From Gammaproteobacteria bacterium (lineage in GTDB: Bacteria > Pseudomonadota > Gammaproteobacteria > Ga0077554 > Ga007554), in the NCBI GenBank assembly GCA_040183005.1, contig JAMPIW010000007.1, positions 1,372,188 to 1,436,187 of the forward strand: DNA of 64,000 nt, in the 5' to 3' direction. The position numbers and the translations under genes were made by a program. Below, in pieces: positions 48,421 through 56,908 of this stretch (position 1 is its first letter; the number at the start of each line of letters is the position of its first letter). Under the pieces are notes generated by a model. That model was not told the origin of the DNA. It did no database searches and saw nothing but the letters and a program-made list of their open reading frames with translations.

Positions 48421-48440
48421 TCCGTGCGTTATCACACATA
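48421..48440. promoter_or_regulatory. TGTGC-type operator, copy 9
   Basis: TCCGTGCGTTATCACACATA, in the leader between the Crp/Fnr-family gene and the triple-PAS kinase, 40 bp past the regulator's stop. Possible link between the regulator and the kinase gene. Confidence 0.45.
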
Positions 48441-48480
48441 AGGCGGGGATTTTATGCGGAGCATGAAGCGGGGCGAGGAA

Positions 48481-49242
48481 TTAACCGTGACTGGCTGAGG
48501 GAAGTTCCTGGCGATTACGTACATCGCACAGCAAACGATCGAATTCTTTTTTGACCACTGCATAGCATTCACACACGCGCGACTCCAGGCCCGACCGATC
48601 AAGCACGGTGATGTGGCCACGGCGATAGCGAATGCACCCCGCTTGCTGCAAATGCCCGGCGGCCTGGGTGATGCCTTCACGCCGCACGCCGAGTATGCCG
48701 GCAATTAATTCCTGCGTCATGGCCAACTCGCCCGAGGGCAAACGATCAAGGGTCAGCAACAGCCAGCGGCACAGTTGCTGCTCCACCGCATGGTGGCGAT
48801 TGCATACGGCCGTTTGGGATATCTGTGTAATCAGCGCCTGGGTGTAGCGCAGCAACAAATGCTGCATGACACCAGCGCGGCGCCCCCCGGTGCGATTGAA
48901 TTCCTCCATCAGCAACCGCGCCTTCAGTCGGTAGCCATAACCGCCGGTAGACACGATGGCTCTGCTGGGTGTGGTATCCCCCCCCATGAACACCGAAATG
49001 CCGACTACGCCCTCATTGCCCACCCCCGCGATTTCAGACGAAGCGCCGGTCTCCATCACGTAGTGCAGTGACACGATGGCGGTCGTCGGAAAATATACGT
49101 GCTGCAACTGGCCGCTGGATTCATAAAGGACATCGCCCAGCGGCATCGTGACCAGCTCCAGATGGGGGGCGATATGCTCGAATTCAGCCGTGGGCAATGC
49201 CGCGAGAAGATGGTTTTGGTTGGGACTCTGCGGGCTATCCAT
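48481..49242 (-). CDS. Crp/Fnr-family transcriptional regulator
   Basis: A 253-residue regulator: an N-terminal cyclic-nucleotide-binding-like barrel (LELVTMPLGDVLYESSG, HVYFPTTAIVSLHYV), a long dimerisation helix (LLLRYTQALITQISQTAVCNRHH), and a C-terminal Crp-type winged helix with recognition helix GVRREGITQAAGHL. The Arg-Glu pair of the Crp recognition helix is retained, but the position of Crp Arg185 is Gln. There is no Fnr-type Cys cluster and no full cAMP-binding RxxS set, so the ligand is unknown. Its fold matches the dyad geometry of the operators found in this window. Confidence 0.88.
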   Translation of the reverse strand: MDSPQSPNQNHLLAALPTAEFEHIAPHLELVTMPLGDVLYESSGQLQHVYFPTTAIVSLHYVMETGASSEIAGVGNEGVVGISVFMGGDTTPSRAIVSTGGYGYRLKARLLMEEFNRTGGRRAGVMQHLLLRYTQALITQISQTAVCNRHHAVEQQLCRWLLLTLDRLPSGELAMTQELIAGILGVRREGITQAAGHLQQAGCIRYRRGHITVLDRSGLESRVCECYAVVKKEFDRLLCDVRNRQELPSASHG

Positions 49243-49310
49243 AAGCGGTCTCCGAATGATCGCCTAAGCGGCATAAACATCACGAACAGTATACACGCCT
49301 TGCACCCTTA

Positions 49311-49463
49311 GAACCTGTTCACAATCTCGATCAAGGGATGCAGCGCAAGGCGGATTTTGGCGAGGAAGCGGAGTTTACACATAGTTTGCCGCTTCCCGGC
49401 CCCGCATTCCGAGCCGAAATCCAACGACGCGATGCGCCCTTCAGCGAGATCGTGAACAGGTTC
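49311..49463. mobile_element. Miniature inverted-repeat element, family C
   Basis: A 153-bp element with inverted ends GAACCTGTTCACAATCTCG / CGAGATCGTGAACAGGTTC (one internal mismatch), flanked by TTA on each side. The interior is GC-rich with a GCGGAGTTT / GCCGCTTCC-like partial dyad, and no ORF of its own. Resembles short non-autonomous elements. Confidence 0.7.
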
Positions 49464-49588
49464 TTAGGCGTGTTACCGCACATAGCTTTTCACCCACGGC
49501 ACCTTGGCGAGTTGCTTCTCGACACCCCGGGCACTCAACGGGGAGAGCAAGTCGCGCATATCAAATGACGAATGACGGTTGTTTTCAT

Positions 49589-49956
49589 CCCAAAAAATCC
49601 ATTAGCACAAAACTGCGTCATTCCCGCCCAGACGGGAATCCAGATGATTAAAAAAGTGGGGTATACACGTAAATACTGTGATTTTGATTGGTAAAATATA
49701 ATTTCGTGAAATTACAATTAGTTGCAATACGAGACGACCACATGTCACTTGCCGCACAACAAGAAAATAATGAAATTTTTATTCTTTTATCAATAAGTTG
49801 TATGCGCGATAATATTTACCGCATTTACGTGGATACCCCATTTAAAAAATCTCCCGTGAAGCTGGACAACATCGCGGTTTTGTCCGCTTCGCGGGATGTT
49901 TGCCCTTGCTGGATTCCCGCCTGCGCGGGAATGACGGGCTAATGGATTACTTGGGT
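49589..49956 (+). repeat. Miniature element family A, copy interrupted by another element
   Basis: The left part (49589-49655) and right part (49842-49956) together match the full copy at 27124-27302, including dRS3-like ATTCCC-N8-GGGAAT palindromes and the terminal GGATTACTTGGGTT. Between them lies a 186-bp insertion. The right end abuts the P-type ATPase scar. Confidence 0.8.
49656..49841. mobile_element. Nested miniature element, family D, inside family A
   Basis: An AT-rich 186-bp insertion with 18-bp inverted ends TGGGGTATACACGTAAAT / ATTTACGTGGATACCCCA (one mismatch). The flanks TTAAAAAA (49648-49655 and 49842-49849) form an 8-bp target duplication; the uninterrupted copy at 27124-27302 has this octamer once. 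No transposase is encoded. Confidence 0.85.
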
Positions 49957-49983
49957 TCATCGTTGCTCCTAAGTCGTCCTCAG

Positions 49984-50211
49984 CTAAGGCGCAAGCAGGC
50001 CGTTCCGGAAGCACCACAATGTTCTGGCAGGATTTCTCCAGCCGACGGCGGGCTTCATTGCTCGTGAGGCCGCTCGGCGGGACATCCTTGACTGCGCGGA
50101 CTCGTCGGGCAAAGTGGTTTCGGTGGGCGGCGCGGGTGCAAGGCCGGGCTCGCCACTCACAATCGGTTTGGTTGGTGGTTTCGCGGGACTATCGGCGTTG
50201 AGTTTATACAT
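49984..50211 (-). pseudogene. N-terminal scar of a P-type ATPase (proton/cation type)
   Basis: From ATG 50211 the frame gives a Pro-rich start (SPAKPPTKPIVSGEPGLAPA) to about DESAQS, then a one-base shift continues as VKDVPPSGLTSNEARRRLEK, the characteristic N-terminal segment of P-type cation or proton ATPases. The rest of the ~800-residue pump is missing; the fragment ends at the family A element. One of several gene scars in this region. Confidence 0.6.
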
Positions 50212-50289
50212 GGGCGCTCCCGCAAGAATATCAATTGGATGAATCTAGCATCAGAAGCAGGGGCAAGCTGTTTTACGGGTAATTAGGAA

Positions 50290-51069
50290 TCAATGCAATG
50301 ACTCCTGCCGATAAAACAACGCCAGTTGCCGATAGACACTGGGGCACTCCTTTTTTAAAATGTCCGGTGCGGTAAAAAAATACTCGCTCAACACCGCGAA
50401 AAACTCTGCCGGGCTGGTGGCGGCATAAGGATTGATAAAGGCTGATTCTCCTGCTGCCACTTGCAAGCACAGTGCATCGTAGGCCGCGCTCATGGCCTCG
50501 GTCCATTGTTCGCGATGCATATCACCATGCAGTGGCGGCATCCCGTTGGTTCCCCCATTGAGACCATCCAGCTTATGGGCGAACTCGTGCAGCACCACGT
50601 TGTAGCCGGCGCGGCCATGATAGACATCTCGTTCAACGTCATCCCAGGATAAAATCACCGGGCCGCGCAACCATGACTCACCACTCAAAGCGCTTTCTTC
50701 ATTGTGAACCAGGCCAAATGAGTCCATTTTTTCGTGGTTGCCACGGAACGCACCGGGATAGAGTATGACCTCGATCCAACCATCGAAGTACTCGACTCCG
50801 AGGTTCAGAATCAACAAACAAGCCTGGGCAGCCACCGCTACCCGCATCGGTGGCGTCACCTCCAGGCCCTGGACGCCGATAATCGATTTCCGATCAATAA
50901 ACCACGTCGCCAACTCGCGCAGATGCGCCATTTTCACCGCATCAAGCTCCCTCAACACCAATGCGTGTCGCGTCACATTGTGCCAGATGTGGTGAGGTAT
51001 AGGATTGCGTCTCAGAATCCTCCGAATGCGCCAGCGCCACAGCGTATTATCTAGTTTCAATGGAGCCAT
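50290..51069 (-). CDS. mtfA: MtfA-type zinc peptidase (M90)
   Basis: A 259-residue protein with the MtfA core: the zinc-binding HEFAH (His-Glu-x-x-His) near residue 150 within VVLHEFAHKLDGLNGGTNG, the WDDVERDVYHGRAGYNV segment just before, and EFFAVLSEYFF containing the third-ligand Glu region. E. coli MtfA inactivates the Mlc repressor and thereby affects ptsG; outside enterics the target is unknown. Intact, between gene scars. Confidence 0.92.
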   Translation of the reverse strand: MAPLKLDNTLWRWRIRRILRRNPIPHHIWHNVTRHALVLRELDAVKMAHLRELATWFIDRKSIIGVQGLEVTPPMRVAVAAQACLLILNLGVEYFDGWIEVILYPGAFRGNHEKMDSFGLVHNEESALSGESWLRGPVILSWDDVERDVYHGRAGYNVVLHEFAHKLDGLNGGTNGMPPLHGDMHREQWTEAMSAAYDALCLQVAAGESAFINPYAATSPAEFFAVLSEYFFTAPDILKKECPSVYRQLALFYRQESLH

Positions 51070-51113
51070 TCCTTTTCAACACCATCCAATTCCATCTGCT
51101 CGATTTTCTCCAC

Positions 51114-51488
51114 TTATTTATCCGCTCCTTCCCCGCGTGTCTGCGTCGAATTTTCGACGCCGAGTGAACCTTGCGCCGCAAGCGAACCAGCAGTGGTGGG
51201 CTTGCCCTTTAGTATCCACTCGAAAGCGACACCTATCAGCGCGCCCAGTACCGGCCCCACCACATAGATCCACGCCGTGCCAAGGTCGCCACGCACCAGG
51301 TCCAGCGCCAATGATCGCACCGGGTTCATCGAGGCGCCGCTGATAGGTGCCGCCCAAAGACCCGCCAGAGCAACGTATCCACCCACAGCGATGGCGCCGT
51401 TAGCGCCGATGTTGCGCGCCCCCGCGGCCGTGCCCAGGATCGTGTGCACCAACCCGGCTGTCAACACCACTTCCATCGCCAACGCTGT
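51114..51488 (-). pseudogene. C-terminal half of a MIP/aquaporin channel
   Basis: About 123 codons from [17 protein letters not shown] to the end. They include the second pore half with NPV in SGASMNPVRSLALDLV (second NPA box) and a final helix (VVGPVLGALIGVAFEWIL). The first half with the first NPA box is missing. Sequence upstream in this frame is antisense-like noise overlapping the PPK2 scar. The join to PPK2 is at about 51489-51499, so one deletion removed the channel's 5' half and the kinase's 3' end. Confidence 0.85.
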
Positions 51489-51498
51489 CCCGCTGCGT

Positions 51499-52002
51499 AA
51501 TATCGGCAAGGCTGAATTTCCAGTTCTTGTCCGGTTCGTCGATGCGATCGAGGAAGCGCTTGCGCTGTTCCTCCCTGGACAGGTGAAGAAAGAACTTGAT
51601 GATCCGCGTGCCGTTACGGGTGAGATGGTTCTCCATGTCGACGATGGAACGATAGCGTTCCTTCCAGACAGACTTCTCGTCGAGCAGGTCACCTGGCAAG
51701 CCTTCGCTGCGCAGAATCTCCGGATGCACGCGAACGATCAACACCTCCTCGTAATAGGAGCGATTGAAGATGCCGATCCGGCCGCGCTCCGGCAGACACT
51801 GGGTGGTGCGCCATAGAAAATCGTGCTCCAGTTCCGCGGCGCTTGGATGTTTGAAACTGAAAACCTGACAGCCTTGCGGGTTGACGCCGGACATCATGTG
51901 CTTGATGGCGCCGTCTTTTCCGGCGGCGTCCATCGCCTGAAAAATCAGCAGCACGGCATGGCAGTTGGATGCGTAGAGAAGTTTTTGTTGATAGTGTCGC
52001 CA
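51499..52002 (-). pseudogene. Internal fragment of polyphosphate kinase 2
   Basis: The frame carries a PPK2 Walker A ([17 protein letters not shown]), the lid-proximal [17 protein letters not shown], and [17 protein letters not shown], then leaves the family. The N-terminus is also gone: reading back from YQQKLLYAS meets a TAG before any start. PPK2 transfers phosphate between polyphosphate and nucleotides. With both ends lost it should be non-functional. It lies just beyond the fructose-bisphosphate aldolase gene. Confidence 0.85.
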
Positions 52003-52030
52003 CCTGCATGGCTAACGCCCATTCCGCAAC

Positions 52031-53056
52031 TCATTCGCTCTCCATCGCGGCGGTGTATTTACCTTGACTGGCCGCGCCATTCAAACGCGCCCGCTGGTAC
52101 AGCGCTTGCTGTGCGATCATCTTGTTCACCGTCTCGCCGCGCCATGCCTTAAGCACGGGTGCCTGGAGGGCGCGCCCGTAGGAGAAGCTCAAGACCCATG
52201 GTTGCCTTTCTGCGCCGGTATTTATGGCGTTGAGGTTGGCCGTGGCCGCCGCCTCACTCTGCCCGCCGGAGAGGAAATTGATTCCGGGCACCGCTGCCGG
52301 CACCGTGCGCCGCAGACAGATAAGCGTTGCTTGCGCCACCTGCTGGGGTGTGACTTGCTTGGGGCATGCGCTGCCAGGGACGACCATGCTGGGTTTCAAG
52401 AGCATGCACTCCAGCGCGACGCCATGCTGGTGCAGCGCGTGAAACACTGCATGCAGCACCTCTTCAGTGACGCGTGCACAGGTCTCGAACGTGTGGTCGC
52501 CGTCCATCAATACCTCAGGCTCGACGATCGGCACCACGCCCTGCTCCTGGCAAATGGCTGCGTAACGCGCCAAGGCATGCGCATTGGCTACAATAGCTGA
52601 CGGTGTTGGGATGCCCTCACCGATAGCCATTACCGCGCGCCACTTGGCGAAGCGCGCAACCAGCTGTTTATATTCGCTTAGCCGCTGCGCCAGACCGTCC
52701 AAGCCCTGCGTCACTGTCTCTCCGGGAAAGTTAGGCAACAGCACAGTGCCCTTATCCACTTTGATACCGGGCACTATGCCTTGTGTTGTCAGCAACTGCG
52801 GCACCGGCACGCCTGCCGCGGTTTTCTGTTTAAGTGTCTCCTCGAACAGAATGACACCGCTGATAAAATCACCGAGGCCTGGCGTAGAAAATAACAACTC
52901 GCGGTAATCGCGCCGGGCCTCCTCCGTGCACGCCACTTTCACTGCCTTGAAGCGTTTCTCGATGGTGCCGGTACTCTCGTCGGCCGCGAGAATTCCCCTG
53001 CCTGGCGCCGTTAGGTCGGCAACCGTTTTTTCCAGTTCTTGTATGGATATCGACAT
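52031..53056 (-). CDS. Class I fructose-bisphosphate aldolase
   Basis: A 341-residue Schiff-base aldolase of the eukaryote-like class I type: GRGILAADESTGTIEKRF near residues 19-36, IVEPEVLMDGDH (near 176), ALECMLLKPSMVVPG with the Schiff-base lysine near 220, and INFLSGGQSEAAATANLNAI. It cleaves fructose-1,6-bisphosphate. It follows phosphoketolase by 57 bp and is probably co-transcribed with it, giving a phosphoketolase-shunt operon. Intact, unlike many neighbours. Confidence 0.95.
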   Translation of the reverse strand: MSISIQELEKTVADLTAPGRGILAADESTGTIEKRFKAVKVACTEEARRDYRELLFSTPGLGDFISGVILFEETLKQKTAAGVPVPQLLTTQGIVPGIKVDKGTVLLPNFPGETVTQGLDGLAQRLSEYKQLVARFAKWRAVMAIGEGIPTPSAIVANAHALARYAAICQEQGVVPIVEPEVLMDGDHTFETCARVTEEVLHAVFHALHQHGVALECMLLKPSMVVPGSACPKQVTPQQVAQATLICLRRTVPAAVPGINFLSGGQSEAAATANLNAINTGAERQPWVLSFSYGRALQAPVLKAWRGETVNKMIAQQALYQRARLNGAASQGKYTAAMESE

Positions 53057-53113
53057 GGAACCTCCGTCAGTTATTACTCATTGAATAATTTTTCACCGTC
53101 TCAACAGCGCCGC

Positions 53114-55531
53114 TCATTTGCGCGGGGAGACTTTCTTCCCCGTTTCCTTGGTACCCCATTTCCAATTGCGAATCTCCGGCATGTCTTCGCCGTTTTTTTC
53201 AATGTAGTCCTTGTGATCGAGCAGTTTGTCGCGCATAAATTGTTTAGCATAGGCGGCGCGTGAACCCAGACTAGGCACCCTGTCGATGACGTCGATGACC
53301 AGGTGGAAGCGGTCGAGATCGTTCAACACCACCATGTCGAAGGGGGTGGTGGTGGTGCCGTTTTCCTTGTACCCGCGTACGTGCATCTGCTGATGATTAG
53401 TGCGGCGGTAGGTCAGACGATGAATCAGCCAGGGATAGCCGTGGAAGGCAAAAACTATGGGCTTGTCCTGGGTGAACAGGCCATCGAAATCCTTGTCAGA
53501 AAGGCCATGAGGATGTTCGCTCTGCGGCTGCAGCGTCATCAAATCCACCACGTTTATGACGCGAATCTTCAGTTCAGGAAAGTACTGCCGCAGAATCTTG
53601 ACCGCCGCTAGCGTTTCCAGCGTAGGCACGTCACCGCAACAGGCCATCACCACATCGGGGTCACCGCCTGCGTCGTTGCTGGCCCATTCCCAGATGCCGA
53701 GCCCGGCCGTACAGTGCTTGATAGCTGCTTCCATATCCAGCCATTGCAGTTCCGGCTGTTTACCTGCAACGATGACATTGACGTAATTGCGGCTGCGCAA
53801 GCAGTGATCGGTGATCGACAGCAGTGTATTGGCGTCGGGCGGTAAATAGATGCGGATAACGTCCGCCTTCTTGTTCACCACGTGGTCGATGAAACCCGGA
53901 TCCTGATGGCTGAATCCGTTGTGGTCCTGCCGCCACACGTGCGACGACAGCAGGTAGTTCAACGAGGCGATGGGGCGTCGCCATGGAATGTCTCTCGATA
54001 CCTTGAGCCACTTGGCGTGCTGGTTGAACATCGAATCCACAATATGGATAAACGCTTCGTAGCATGAGAAGAAACCGTGCCGGCCCGTCAGCAGGTAACC
54101 TTCGAGCCAACCCTCGCACTGGTGCTCGCTCAACATCTCCATCACCCGGCCATCGGGCGCGACGTGCTCGTCGATGGAAATGATGTCTGCAGTCGAGCAA
54201 CGGTTCGTTACTTCGAACACGGCGCCCCAACGGTTCGACGCGGTTTCGTCCGGGCTGAAGATACGGAAATTGCGTGCCTCGGCATTGAGCTGCAACACGT
54301 CGCGCATGAACTGGCCCTGCACGCGCGTCGCTTCGTCTACCACGGCGCCGGGTTTCGGCACCTCGACCGCATAGTCGCGGAAGTCCGGCATGCTCAGATC
54401 GCGCAGCAGCATTCCGCCATTAGCATGCGGGTTGGCCCCCATGCGCCGCTCGCCTTTCGGCGCCAGTTCGGCCAGTTCCGGCATGAGCCTGCCATGTTCG
54501 TCGAATAGTTCTTCGGGGCGGTAATTCTTCATCCATTGTTCGAGAATCTTCAGGTGCTTCGGCTTCGTTTCGAAATCGGTAACAGGTACCTGATGCGCGC
54601 GGAATGTCCCTTCAATCGGTTTTCCATCGACTGATTCAGGACCGGTCCAGCCCTTCGGTGAGCGCAGAATGATCATCGGCCAGCGCGGCCGCTCGCTGAA
54701 TCCGTTGGCGCGGGCGTCGTGCTGGATACGCTTGATCTCGGCGACCACTGTATCGAGCGTGGCGGCCATGAGCTGGTGCATCTGCTCGGGGTCGTCGCCC
54801 TCGACGAAATACGGGGTGTAACCGTAACCGCGAAAAAGCTGGTCAAGTTCTTCGTGGCTAATGCGCGCCAGCACGGTGGGGCCGGCAATCTTGTAGCCGT
54901 TCAAATGCAGAATGGGCAGCACAGCGCCATCATGAACCGGATTGAGGAATTTGTTCGAATGCCAGCTGGTGGCCAGCGCGCCGGTTTCCGCCTCGCCATC
55001 GCCCACCACGCAGGCCACCAGCAAGTCGGGATTGTCGAACGCGGCGCCATAGGCGTGAGCAAGGGAATATCCGAGTTCGCCGCCTTCGTTAATCGAGCCC
55101 GGGGTTTCCGGAGCGACGTGACTGGGGATGCCGCCGGGAAAAGAAAACTGGGTGAACAGCTTTTTCATGCCCTGTTCGTCCTGGGAAATGTTCGGATACA
55201 GCTCGCTGTAAGTACCCTCCAGATAGGTGTTGGCCACCAGACCCGGTCCACCATGCCCGGGGCCTGTGACATTGATGATGCTCAGGTCATATTGCTGAAT
55301 GATGCGATTGAGGTGAACGTAAATGAAGTTCAAGCCCGGCGTGGTACCCCAGTGCCCCAGCAGCCGAGGCTTCACATGATCCAGCGTCAACGGTTTTTTG
55401 AGCAGAGGATTATCGTACAAATAAATCTGGCCAACCGACAGATAGTTGGCTGCGCGCCAATAGGCGTTGATCCTACGCAGAACATCAGGCGACAACGGAT
55501 TGTTCGTGAGCTTAATCTTTTTCGTCTTCAT
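53114..55531 (-). CDS. xfp: Phosphoketolase (xylulose/fructose 6-phosphate)
   Basis: An 805-residue thiamine-diphosphate enzyme of normal length. Signatures: [18 protein letters not shown] near the N-terminus, [17 protein letters not shown], the cofactor-binding [20 protein letters not shown], and the C-terminal [15 protein letters not shown]. It splits xylulose-5-P (or fructose-6-P) to acetyl-P. Its start overlaps the stop of the acetate kinase scar as ATGA, so the gene was once coupled to ackA, which would use the acetyl-P. With ackA gone, acetyl-P must be handled elsewhere. Confidence 0.96.
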   Translation of the reverse strand: MKTKKIKLTNNPLSPDVLRRINAYWRAANYLSVGQIYLYDNPLLKKPLTLDHVKPRLLGHWGTTPGLNFIYVHLNRIIQQYDLSIINVTGPGHGGPGLVANTYLEGTYSELYPNISQDEQGMKKLFTQFSFPGGIPSHVAPETPGSINEGGELGYSLAHAYGAAFDNPDLLVACVVGDGEAETGALATSWHSNKFLNPVHDGAVLPILHLNGYKIAGPTVLARISHEELDQLFRGYGYTPYFVEGDDPEQMHQLMAATLDTVVAEIKRIQHDARANGFSERPRWPMIILRSPKGWTGPESVDGKPIEGTFRAHQVPVTDFETKPKHLKILEQWMKNYRPEELFDEHGRLMPELAELAPKGERRMGANPHANGGMLLRDLSMPDFRDYAVEVPKPGAVVDEATRVQGQFMRDVLQLNAEARNFRIFSPDETASNRWGAVFEVTNRCSTADIISIDEHVAPDGRVMEMLSEHQCEGWLEGYLLTGRHGFFSCYEAFIHIVDSMFNQHAKWLKVSRDIPWRRPIASLNYLLSSHVWRQDHNGFSHQDPGFIDHVVNKKADVIRIYLPPDANTLLSITDHCLRSRNYVNVIVAGKQPELQWLDMEAAIKHCTAGLGIWEWASNDAGGDPDVVMACCGDVPTLETLAAVKILRQYFPELKIRVINVVDLMTLQPQSEHPHGLSDKDFDGLFTQDKPIVFAFHGYPWLIHRLTYRRTNHQQMHVRGYKENGTTTTPFDMVVLNDLDRFHLVIDVIDRVPSLGSRAAYAKQFMRDKLLDHKDYIEKNGEDMPEIRNWKWGTKETGKKVSPRK

Positions 55532-55737
55532 GACCCTATTCCTTTCTTTTCAATTGGGAAACCCAAAACGCGGCAGACCGATTTTGCGATCATCACTTCC
55601 TCATCCGTATGCATGGCGCGAACAGCGACTCGGCTGGTCTGCGCGGAAATCACGCCCACATTCGCCAATTTACGCTTTTCCTCAATCTCGATTCCAAGAA
55701 ATCCAGCCCGGCGCAGATCCGCGCACGCACTGCAGGC
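55528..55737 (-). pseudogene. C-terminal scar of acetate kinase
   Basis: About 69 codons ending in the acetate kinase tail: CADLRRAGFLGIEIEEKRK, then ISAQTSRVAVRAMHTDEEVMIA. The N-terminal ~330 residues with the phosphate- and acetate-binding sites are missing. In frame upstream it runs directly into a glycogen-phosphorylase segment, so the deletion fused the two genes. The 4-bp overlap with xfp survives. Confidence 0.8.
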
Positions 55738-55962
55738 GCGTTCTAGCAGGGCATAGAGGACTTCCACTTCGATAGCATCCCAGGCGGGATCGTTATCATG
55801 TTCCTGCCCATCTCCCAACGACCACCAGCCGTCCAGTGCTGCCGCCACACATCATCTGCGCCATGACTCCACGTCGAACGCATATCCAGAGCAAGTTCGG
55901 CCAGGTAATTGAATCCATCAATGTCCTTGGACAAAATGCGGTCCTTCGGGTGTCGGATTCAT
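55738..55962 (-). pseudogene. Collapsed glycogen/alpha-glucan phosphorylase gene
   Basis: From ATG 55962 a start of the MNPTPEGPHF type is followed, after a frameshift, by the family's N-terminal segment YLAELALDMRSTWSHGADDVW. Within a few bases the reading jumps to a C-terminal segment, ALDGWWSLGDGQEHDNDPAW. About 750 residues between these, including the pyridoxal-phosphate site, are deleted, and the remainder runs into the ackA scar. Confidence 0.72.
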
Positions 55963-56053
55963 GCTTGTTCGCTCATGAGATTTCCCTCATAATTTTTCGT
56001 GGATGCAATCTCCGGCTGCCGCGTGGGCGCCGCCATCGCAACAGAGACGAGGC

Positions 56054-56212
56054 CTATGCTTCTTCCAAGATGCGCTGCAGATGATCCGCTCCACGAAAGC
56101 TCTCCACATAAATCTTATAGATATCTTCGGTGCCGGACGGACGTGCCGCAAACCAGCCGCTCTCCATCACTACTTTCAAGCCGCCGATGAGTACGCCGTT
56201 ACCTGATGCTTG
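56054..56212 (-). pseudogene. C-terminal scar of phosphoglucomutase
   Basis: About 52 codons matching the end of an alpha-D-glucose-type phosphoglucomutase: GNGVLIGGLKVVMESGWFAA, then RPSGTEDIYKIYVESFRG (the phosphate-binding RPSGTE loop) and a final HLQRILEEA. The catalytic and metal domains are absent. Upstream sequence to 56379 is non-coding with a short ACGTAC dyad near 56250. Confidence 0.82.
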
Positions 56213-56379
56213 GGTGCTGCGCACAGCGTCTCGCGTGCACAGATGCTTCACGTACGCTGACGTACGTGAAACGACAAAGCAGAGCCGGCGAGACTTCGTA
56301 CAGACCTGTTTCATTTCTTCGTAACGCGGCGCATCACTTGTTCCCTGGCTTCAATATGGGGCATACTCCGAATGACAAT

Positions 56380-56676
56380 TTATTTCCACATTACGTTAGA
56401 GTTTGCCTTCGCTGCGGCAGCAAGAAGATTAATGAGAGGCAGCGCACGAGTCGCCGTGCTCACCATTGGTTCATCCGTATCCTTGTCCTCAACTTGCGGC
56501 AAGGCTTTTTCTGCATCGACAGCATCTGTTAACCGATTCAGGGCAACAGGAACATCAGCCGCCAGAATCGCACCGGGTACTGTGGCACTGTGTCCCATCA
56601 TTTTCAGCATAGTAAGCGCGACATCACCAAACATGGTTATGTCGGCGTAGGCATCCGTCGTAAAAGTCACCAACAT
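56380..56676 (-). CDS. DUF1840-domain protein
   Basis: A 98-residue protein with the DUF1840 start MLVTFTTDAYADITMFGDVA and a conserved MMGHSATVPGAILAADVPVA. It is preceded by GAGGAG. Typical of betaproteobacteria; function unknown. Complete. Confidence 0.88.
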   Translation of the reverse strand: MLVTFTTDAYADITMFGDVALTMLKMMGHSATVPGAILAADVPVALNRLTDAVDAEKALPQVEDKDTDEPMVSTATRALPLINLLAAAAKANSNVMWK

Positions 56677-56740
56677 GTGTTACTCCTCGAATGAATGATT
56701 AGCATCTACTTGAATTGCAGACAGCGATTAAATCATACGC

Positions 56741-56908
56741 TCACAGGCTTTCAATCACCTTTTTCAGTTTTTCCTGAACCTGCTCGGCAATGACGGCAAG
56801 TGCAGGGTTACCGACAGCGCTCATCGATGCCATAGGATCGACAGCAACATGGCACGCACTTGCAATCCGAGTAACGAATATATGCATGCTCTCCACCACC
56901 CCAATCAT
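56741..56908 (-). CDS. Small protein coupled to mgtA
   Basis: A 55-residue ORF whose ATG overlaps the mgtA stop as ATGA; a second start at 56887 has GGAG close by. The C-terminal half is helical (ALAVIAEQVQEKLKKVIESL). No membrane span or known domain. The longer open frame in this phase inside mgtA is a shadow. Confidence 0.5.
   Translation of the reverse strand: MIGVVESMHIFVTRIASACHVAVDPMASMSAVGNPALAVIAEQVQEKLKKVIESL

Noticed and set aside
49688-49942. An 84-codon ORF across the nested repeat
   Set aside because: It spans the junction of two repeat elements, so it is chimeric and cannot be an ancestral gene.
54719-55756. A 345-codon plus-strand frame across xfp
   Set aside because: Antisense to phosphoketolase motifs; no start signal and no family resemblance.
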